Shown one piece after another: positions 57,885 through 64,000 of a DNA stretch of 64,000 bases. Origin of the DNA: Candidula unifasciata (lineage: Eukaryota; Mollusca; Gastropoda; Stylommatophora; Geomitridae); NCBI GenBank assembly GCA_905116865.2, contig CAJHNH020001614.1, positions 57,501 to 121,500 on the forward strand. Reading direction: 5' to 3'. Within the stretch, counting starts at the first letter, position 1, and each line of letters opens with the position of its first letter. Made by a program: the position numbers and the translations under genes. The notes below the pieces were generated by a model that was not told the origin of the DNA, made no database searches, and saw nothing but the letters and a program-made list of their open reading frames with translations.

Positions 57885-57990
57885 ATAACCTTGGCTCCAA
57901 GGTTGACCCAGTTTAAAACAGGTACCAGCTAAACTCCCGGGATGTAAGGGCGTACTGAGGAATGTTAACTACATCTAGGTCTGTTTGAAA
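57885..57990 (+). repeat. SINE family A fragment
   Basis: ACCTTGGCTCCAAGGTTGAC then CCCAGTTTAAAACAGGTACC and ATCTAGGTCTG follow the family A body. The tRNA-like head is missing. Confidence 0.6.
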
Positions 57991-58057
57991 CATCTGAGTC
58001 TATCATCATATGGGCCATTGGCTTCAGCAGGGTGCTTTCTGTCACCTTGACTTATAG

Positions 58058-58900
58058 AGGATTAGACACGTGTCTAACGATGTGTGAGGATCAGACACGC
58101 ATCTAGCGATATGTGAGGATCAACCACTCATCTAGCGATTTGTGAGGATCAACCACGCATCAAGCGATATGTGAGGATCAACCACTCATCTAGCGATATG
58201 TGAGGATCAACCACGCATCTAGCGATATGTGAGGATCAACCACGCATCTAGCGATATGTGAGGATCAACCACTCATCTAGCGATATGTAAGGATCAACCA
58301 CGCATCTAGCGATATGTGAGGATCAACCACTCATCTAGCGATATGTAAGGATCAACCACGCATCTAGCGATATGTGAGGATCAACCACTCATCTAGCGAT
58401 ATGTGAGGATCAACCACTCATCTAGCGATATGTGAGGATCAACCACTCATCTAGCGATATGTGAGAATCAACCACTCATCTAGCGATTTGTGAGGATCAA
58501 CCACTCATCTAGCGATATGTGAGGATCAACCACTCATCTAGCGATATGTGAGGATCAACCACTCATCTAGCGATATGTGAGGATCAACCACTCATCTAGC
58601 GATATGTGAGGATCAACCACTCATCTAGCGATATGTGAGGATCAACCACTCATCTAGCGATATGTGAGGATCAACCACTCATCTAGCGATATGTGAGGAT
58701 CAACCATGCATCTAGCGATATGTGAGGATCAACCACGGATCTAGCGATATGTAAGGTTCAGACACGGATCTAGCGATATGTGAGGATCAGACACGTATCT
58801 AGCGATATGTGAGTATCTGACACGTATCTATGGATATATTAGGATTAGACAGGAATCTAACGATATGTGAGGATCAGCCACGGATCTGGGGAGATGTGAG
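58058..58900. repeat. 29-bp satellite array, about 29 copies
   Basis: The unit reads GATCAACCACTCATCTAGCG then ATATGTGAG. ACGCATC and ACTCATC variants alternate in the first third, then ACTCATC is homogenised. Both ends decay into AGACACG forms. Confidence 0.96.
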
Positions 58901-59059
58901 GTAAACATTTGGACCCATTGTCGACGTTCGTTCGTTCTCGCAGACAAAAATCGACCTTGTTCAGCCCAGCTTACGACAGCTTCGGTAATAACTGTTGTCT
59001 GGTTTTATTTGCACCAATTTCATAGGTTGAAATGTCCCGTTGTCAGCCAAACAATTTAA

Positions 59060-59165
59060 GCCTGCACAGTACCTGGCGACAGCACTAGCTATGGGGCCTT
59101 AAACCCTCAGAGTCAAAGACTTTCCCTGCCTACTCTGTAGAGGTAAAGGTCCCTCTTCCACACCT
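59060..59165. repeat. Dispersed repeat fragment (family C)
   Basis: GCGACAGCACTAGCTATGGG then TTTCCCTGCCTACTCTGTAG matches the fragment at 47.9 kb in order. Confidence 0.5.
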
Positions 59166-59177
59166 TCAGGTGTTTTG

Positions 59178-59405
59178 GGCATATAGGGCTAGACCTATAT
59201 TTTATAGGCCATTCGGCACTTGGTGGGTGATGTGGTCAGCATCACGCCGGCCGCCTTTACTTCTTAGGACTGTGCCTGGTACCCGCTCAAGGCTGGGTAA
59301 ACGTGGGAGCCAAGGTCATTTTTGAAGAAACGAAAATTTCGGCCCCCGTGAGTACTCGAACCCACCACCTTCCGATCCGCAGGCGAGTGTCTAGACGCTA
59401 GGAGC
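59178..59405 (-). repeat. tRNA-derived SINE, family A, minus copy
   Basis: Reverse complement of the 61.2-kb copy. From the right: the tRNA-like head (AGCGTCTAGACACTCGCCTG, then B-box-like GTGGGTTCGAGTACTC), then TGACCTTGGCTCCCACGTTT, GTGATGCTGACCACATCACC and TAGGTCTAGCCC. The family A body order is complete. Confidence 0.85.
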
Positions 59406-59439
59406 GGAAAAGGGTCCCTTTATTTTATATTTTCTACCA

Positions 59440-59512
59440 GTTTGGCATCCTCCACACATTTGTATAGATCAGTCGGCACTAGGTGGTGATGTTGTCTACA
59501 CCGTAAAAATGG
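59440..59512 (-). repeat. SINE family A 3' fragment
   Basis: TACCAGTTTGGCATCCTCCA and ATAGATCAGTCGGCACTAGG match the minus fragment at 61.44-61.57 kb. Confidence 0.6.
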
Positions 59513-59674
59513 TAAACAGATTCAGTAATGGCAGTCGACTGGCTCCTGACAGGGTAACAATCTTGGGGAAATAACATGTATGGTCTGAATGATGAAACTG
59601 GTGGCGCCCTCTACTTTTGACATCGTTAATGTTAAACAGTTATGGCAGAGCCACACAGAAACACACACTCACAG

Positions 59675-59676
59675 AG

Positions 59677-59733
<57 letters not shown>
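59675..59733. repeat. (GA)n microsatellite
   Basis: About 29 perfect GA units. Confidence 0.97.
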
Positions 59734-59734
<1 letters not shown>

Positions 59735-59738
<4 letters not shown>

Positions 59739-59870
59739 AAAGAGAAGCATTTGAGATGGGTAGGGAGTGGAGTGAGCTGCAAGTGACAGCAAAAGATAAA
59801 GACGACTTAGAATGAGCTGATTGGTTGAGGATCCATGCGCCATTGGAAGATGAAGGGTACAAAAAGATTA
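59735..59870 (+). pseudogene. LINE ORF2 C-terminal tail fragment (candidate)
   Basis: The frame reads LQVTAKDKDDLE, stop, ADWLRIHAPLEDEG, resembling the AKDRxxWRxLV tail of LINE polyproteins and the better copy at 3.94-4.11 kb. It is short and interrupted. Confidence 0.45.
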
Positions 59871-60310
59871 TGTTACATTCAAGTTCACTGACCTCGGAAA
59901 TGATCATATTCTAGTTTTTATGGCGTCATAAGTTAACCAAACAATAACATATATGACGTCTCTAACATATTGCAAGGTAGTATATGCCACATCCCAGTAT
60001 ATGAAGCATCCTAAACACGGCATACTTATATACTATAAATCACAAACCCTTTCTGTATTTCGTGTGTTTATTATAAAGGAAGTGTTAACTCCTCTCAAAC
60101 AGTGACTAATACAAGGGTTACATTTCCATTTGCCATTATGACTACAATGTTTTATTCAACAGTCATATTGGCGGCCCATGTTATTGTGCATTTCTTTATT
60201 CACAGTGACAAACAGTAAAAGTAAATTTTAAGTGTAGTTATATCCCTTTAAATATTCTTCCCTATTAATTCTTTTGAAAATGTCTTCTTTTTTTTTTTAA
60301 TTCTGTTTCG
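59871..60310. other. No gene recognised
   Basis: AT-rich sequence leading into a T-run (60,289-60,298) that could serve as the polypyrimidine tract of the exon candidate below. Confidence 0.3.
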
Positions 60311-60319
60311 CGGTCAGTA

Positions 60320-60481
60320 AAGAAAGCGAAACTTCAGAAAAGTCTGTGAACGAGGGTGAATGTTAATCTGGGGAATGATGAAAGTCAGTTGCATGATGAA
60401 AATAAAGCTGAGGTAGGACAGAAAGTCAACAAGAGCTTACAGGTTGGAAAGGCTTCATGTGGGGAAATGCAAGAAATAAAA
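60320..60481 (+). pseudogene. Broken exon candidate
   Basis: A T-rich tract ending GCGGTCAG resembles a splice acceptor, and AAAAG before GTATGT (60,482) a donor. In one frame the start reads KESETSEKSVNEGE then a stop, while the neighbouring frame continues NLGNDESQLHDENKAEVGQK and SCGEMQEIKG. The charged, repeat-free composition and both splice-like ends suggest a real exon carrying a one-base defect, but no partner exon is known. Confidence 0.3.
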
Positions 60482-60679
60482 GGTATGTCTCTCACATTCG
60501 TTAACAGAACTGTAGAAGATACCAAAGTAAACTGGAAAACAAAGGAGGTCAATGACCTGATGTGTGGAAACGCGTCTGCATAGGAAGACTATTGAAAGAA
60601 ATAAACAGCAGCAAACAGAAGAGTGAAAGATCAAGTTCAGATATTTTGATACTGCCACTAGGAGATACTCAATTATTGT

Positions 60680-61170
60680 GTTATGGCTTTCACATGCACT
60701 TTGATGGACCTGTACTCAATCTCGTGCGGTAGATTTTATCGGTATGATTCCAATCTTCGAAATGCCTTCCCTTTTAGCTTCGTGCTTATAGATAAAAATT
60801 TCAAACTGTATTGTTATGTCGCCCCTCCCTTCTCTCTGTATCAGGACCCTGATTGTGCTTGTGCTGGTATTTTAATGACAAGCACCGCTGAAACGTTCAA
60901 CAACAACAACAACAACACAAACTAAAAGTACAGTCTTGATTTCGATGACGTAACCAGGAAAAGTAAAGAAATAACGAAGAAGAACGGGTGCCTGTGTTTT
61001 TATAAAACGCCCATATCAAACACTAGAAATATAATCATGACTTTGACGAAGTAACCGGAGGAAGTGAAACAATAAAGAGGAGACGAAGACCATAGCCCGC
61101 TCCCGTATGGCAGATGCGCTTACCGTGACACAGCCTAGTACAAAGTAAACACAATAGAAAGGATCCTTTT
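60680..61170. other. Possible retroelement 3' ends
   Basis: An (AAC)n run at 60,900-60,921 closes a segment. Two related phrases follow (GATGACGTAACCAGGAAAAG at 60,945; GACGAAGTAACCGGAGGAAG at 61,043), each leading to AATAA and GA-rich ends. This looks like tandem decayed tails. An 80-codon frame (60,683-60,925) is unassigned. Confidence 0.3.
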
Positions 61171-61171
61171 T

Positions 61172-61425
61172 GTCCCCGTGGCGGAGCGGCTTGCCGCGGA
61201 TCTGAATGTCGTGGGTTCGCTCCCTGGAGGATCCGGACTTTTTTCAAACATGACCTTGGCTCCCCAGGTCGACCCAGCCTTGAGTGGGCACCGGGTGCAG
61301 TCCCGGGAAGTAGAGGTGGCCGGCGTGATGTTGATCACATCCCCCATCTTGTGCCGATTGGTCTATAAAAATATAGGTCTAGCCCTATATGCCCTATACG
61401 CCTAAAGGCGTGGAAAAGGGTCGCT
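61172..61425 (+). repeat. tRNA-derived SINE, family A, best copy
   Basis: The head CCCGTGGCGGAGCGGCTTGC has a tRNA-Leu/Ser-like A box (TGGCGGAGCGG). The B box is GGGTTCGCTCCC 35 nt on. The body contains TGACCTTGGCTCCCCAGGTC, GGCCGGCGTGATGTTGATCA, TGCCGATTGGTCTATAAAAA and AGGTCTAGCCCTATATGCCC. It is the reference copy for the other family A entries. Confidence 0.9.
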
Positions 61426-61439
61426 TTTTTTTTTATTGT

Positions 61440-61575
61440 TGTACCAGTTTGGCATCCTCCAGACGATATTTGTATAGATGGGTCGGCACTCGGAGGTGAT
61501 ATGGTTAACATCACGCCGGCCGCCTTTACTGCCCTGGGCATTGCCTACTAACAATTTAGGGCTGGCTTCTAACCT
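61440..61575 (-). repeat. SINE family A fragment, inverted next to the plus copy
   Basis: The reverse complement contains AAGGCGGCCGGCGTGATGTT and GTGCCGACCCATCTATACAA, matching the body of the plus copy about 100 bp away. The two form an inverted repeat. Confidence 0.8.
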
Positions 61576-61584
61576 AGTATCAAG

Positions 61585-61835
61585 ACTACATAAAATGTGA
61601 TAATGCTGTAGTATATGTGATGTCCTTACACATATCATTCTCCAGTAAATGTGATGACCTTACACATATCATTCTCCAGTATATGTGATGTCCTTACACA
61701 TATATCATTCTCCAGTATATGTCATATCCTTACACATATCATTCTCTAGTATGTGTGATGTCCTTATATATGGCACTCTCTAGTATATGTGATGTCCTTA
61801 TACATGTCACTCTATAGTATATGTAAACACGTGTC
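61585..61835. repeat. 34-bp tandem array, about 7 copies
   Basis: The unit reads GTGATGTCCTTACACATATC then ATTCTCCAGTATAT. It decays to the right (TATATGGCACTC, TACATGTCACTC). Confidence 0.92.
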
Positions 61836-62205
61836 TATATGATGTTGCTGTTGTATATGCACCACGCTGGATATTTGCCAGTTGTACGGTTGACGACCTC
61901 TACTTGACACCATCGTAAGATAGCGTCAGTCATGGGAAAGTATGGATACCTGTGCAACCATAACTGGAGAAACAAATGAGAACTGTGTGCATAAGAATGT
62001 CACTTCAAACTAAACAGCACGACAAAGCAACGACAGAACCATGGTATCAACAGCTGTTTAACAGTGGAGATCTGATCAGTTAGGAGTAGTGAAGATAAAG
62101 ACAGCAGCTGATGAAGGCTAATTGCCGCAGCGTCCTTTATTTGTTTATTTTGTTTGGTTCTGTAAAACTGTTATATACTTTAAGTTTTTCTTATGCATTT
62201 TGAAG
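61836..62205. other. No gene recognised
   Basis: No repeat family or domain-bearing frame seen. Confidence 0.3.
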
Positions 62206-62575
62206 AACTTATAATACCATGTAGAAGATACACACGACGGAGAAGATTATGAGGAATACCATGAAGAAGATTCACAGGAAGGAGAAGATTATGAAGAATA
62301 CTATGTAGAGATACACACGACGAAGAAGATTATGAGGAATACCCTGAAGAAGATTCACAGGAAGGAGAAGATTATGAAGAATACCATGTAGAGATACACA
62401 CGACGGAGAAGATTATGAGGAATACCATGAAGAAGATTCACAGGAAGGAGAAGATTATAAAGAATACCATGTAGAGATACACACGACGGAGAAGATTATG
62501 AGGAATACCATGTAGAGATACACACGACGGAGAAGATTATGAAGAATACCTTGTAGAAGATACTGAGCAAGGAGA
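62206..62575. repeat. 83-bp tandem array of two related halves
   Basis: CACACGACG occurs at 62,231, 62,314 and 62,397 (83 bp). Each unit comprises two roughly 41-bp halves sharing GGAGAAGATTATGA and GGAATACCATG. In one frame it reads DGEDYEEYHEEDSQEGEDYE, but the unit is not a multiple of three, so this does not persist. Confidence 0.93.
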
Positions 62576-62969
62576 AGGGGCATCTAAAGACAATGCATGT
62601 GGATACCGTGTAGAAGAAAGAGAAAGTATACAAAATGAAATTGTATATTATTTTATATGCGCAAAAAAAAAAAAAAAAATTGTATGACCATTGTTCTTTC
62701 TGTTTAAATGTACTTAACGATAGTAAATCAACATGAACACACACACACACACATGTGCACATCAATTTAAAAACAATCATAAATGGAAATCGTTGTGATG
62801 ACACATGGTGTTGTTCCTGTTAAAATTATCTATTCACCATAATTATGTTGTTGGTGTTGTACTATTGTTATAAAGTTTCAAACATTTTTATTCTTTGGAT
62901 TGTTATTGTTGGTATCGTTGCTGGTGGTAGTGTTCAGTATGTCATAAGCCGTGGTTCTTGGTGACGATG

Positions 62970-63080
62970 ATGATGATGGAGGTGATGATGATGATGATGG
63001 CGATGATGATGATAATGAGGATGATAATAATGATGATGATGATAACGATGGTGATGATGATGATAATGATGATGATGACA
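62970..63080. repeat. (GAT)n imperfect microsatellite
   Basis: GATGATGATG with GGT, GGC, AAT and GAG interruptions. Confidence 0.93.
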
Positions 63081-63134
63081 GCACTGCGCTTGTAAATGAT
63101 GTTACTATTGTCTGCAGTTTTCGTTGATATTCCC

Positions 63135-63250
63135 CGTGTGGCCCCTTAGGGCCCCATCTTAAAGGGAAAAAAGAATAGATCCGCTACCTTCTTAACAAGG
63201 ATGTCGTGAAAGGTGTGTAATTGAGGGTTTGCTGAAGTCGATGTTTCTGT
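63135..63250 (+). repeat. Repeat family B (SINE-like), 5' fragment
   Basis: GGCCCCATCTTAAAGGGAAA then AAGAATAGATCCGCTACCTT and AACAAGGATGTCGTGAAAGG match the family B head. The 3' half is absent. Confidence 0.7.
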
Positions 63251-63357
63251 CAAAAAGCCCACCTATCGCAGAAGAGAACAGAAGTTATTAATGCTTTTGT
63301 CGATGAAGTCGTTGCTTTAGAAAGCTATCTGAGACTGAGAAATGATACCATCAGACA

Positions 63358-63516
63358 GAATGTGGGCACCAGAGACGGACTGTGGGCACCAGAGAGAGAC
63401 TGTGGGCACCAGAAACAGACTGCGGGCACCAGAGACAGACTGTGGGCACCAGAGATGGACTGTGGGCACCAGAAACAGACTGTGGGCACCAGAGACAGAC
63501 TGTGGGCACCAGACAG
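63358..63516. repeat. 20-bp tandem array, 8 copies
   Basis: The unit reads ACTGTGGGCACCAGAGACAG, with GGAC, AAAC and GAGAG variants, in strict 20-bp spacing. Confidence 0.95.
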
Positions 63517-63593
63517 AACAACACCTTGAAAATGTTATCTGAGAACCAGAAGTTATTGTAAGATCATCTGGTTAGAATGCAGCCACAACAACT

Positions 63594-64000
63594 GTCAACA
63601 CTGAGACAGTACCAGCCCCCAAGCACTGAGATAGAACTGCCACACTGAGACAGTACCAACCTCCAAGCACTGAGATAGAACTGCCACACTGAGACAGTAC
63701 TGTTGCCACCCCACAATGAGACAGTACTGCCTCCACCTAACACTGAGAGAGTATTCCTCCAGCCAACACTGAGAGAGTATTCCTCCAGCCAACACTGAGA
63801 CAGTACTGCCTCCACCCAACACTAAAAGAGTACTCCTTCAGCCAACACTGAGAGAGTACTCCTTCAGCCAACACCGAGAGAGTACTCCTCCAGCCAACAC
63901 TGAGACAGTACTCCTCCAGCCAACACTGAGAGAGTACTCCTCCAGCCAACACTGAGACAGTACTCCTCCAGCCAACACTGAGACATTACTCCTCCAGCCA
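63594..64000. repeat. 26-bp array with longer 5' units, running off the window
   Basis: 63,594-63,715 has roughly 45-bp units (CACTGAGACAGTACCAACCT, AGATAGAACTGCCA). From 63,716 the unit is 26 bp (AACACTGAGAGAGTACTCCT then CCAGCC). The array is incomplete at the window edge. Confidence 0.93.

Noticed and set aside
63358..63516. Short direct repeats that might suggest a CRISPR array
   Set aside because: Units are contiguous 20-mers without unique spacers, in eukaryotic DNA and with no cas genes.

Overview
The window is eukaryotic nuclear DNA, almost certainly from an animal. It has long AT-rich non-coding stretches, GT-AG splice-like signals, several non-LTR and LTR retroelement relics, tRNA-derived SINEs and an exceptional load of tandem repeats. 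The RNase H and reverse-transcriptase fragments look to me like LINE families of heterobranch gastropods (sacoglossan sea slugs such as Elysia or Plakobranchus). That placement comes from memory of family resemblance and not from a search; 'mollusc' is more secure than any genus. Nothing suggests bacterial operons, CRISPR or phage.

One substantial host gene is visible: a plus-strand coding exon at about 51.33-56.94 kb. It encodes roughly 1,870 residues of Ser/Thr/Gln-rich, mostly disordered protein with one predicted helical/coiled segment and a C-terminal SxIP-type (EB1-binding-like) motif. I do not recognise the family. Its 5' part is in a different frame from the rest, with the switch somewhere in 51.86-52.06 kb. 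A small terminal-exon candidate with a good splice acceptor (50,962-51,077) lies just upstream. Two weaker exon candidates are at 17.24-17.38 kb and 60.32-60.48 kb.

Layout. 0-3 kb: tRNA-like SINE head, ATT microsatellite, 44-bp satellite. 3.9-7.2 kb: decayed LINE pieces on both strands. 8.2-13.2 kb: 36-bp, GAA, 32-bp, TATG and 31-bp arrays. 13.2-16.4 kb: SINEs and a 907-bp tandem duplication of tRNA-derived SINE modules. 18.2-19.7 kb: a 39-bp array and a 5'-truncated LINE with an RT domain. 20.4-25.5 kb: 28-, 33- and 47-bp arrays, a LINE RNase H domain (minus strand) and triplet repeats. 25.5-30.6 kb: an internally deleted Gypsy-like LTR retrotransposon (minus strand) with almost identical LTRs. 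31-38.7 kb: triplet-derived arrays and a 1.9-kb TATG array. 38.8-44.1 kb: a SINE next to a 4.9-kb 43-bp satellite with a 1,363-bp higher-order repeat, then a LINE 3' fragment. 45.8-51.3 kb: SINEs, an array grown from a SINE tail, an inverted relative of the 43-bp satellite, and 27-, 63-, 33- and 23-bp arrays. 51.3-57.4 kb: the gene. 57.5-64 kb: SINEs and 29-, 34-, 83-, 20- and 26-bp arrays, the last running off the window.

Tandem repeats make up roughly a third of the window. The many long open frames inside them are open because the repeat unit lacks stops, and I do not call them genes. I see no new multi-gene system. The most interesting material is how transposon ends, microsatellites and satellites appear to have seeded one another, plus the unrecognised large protein.
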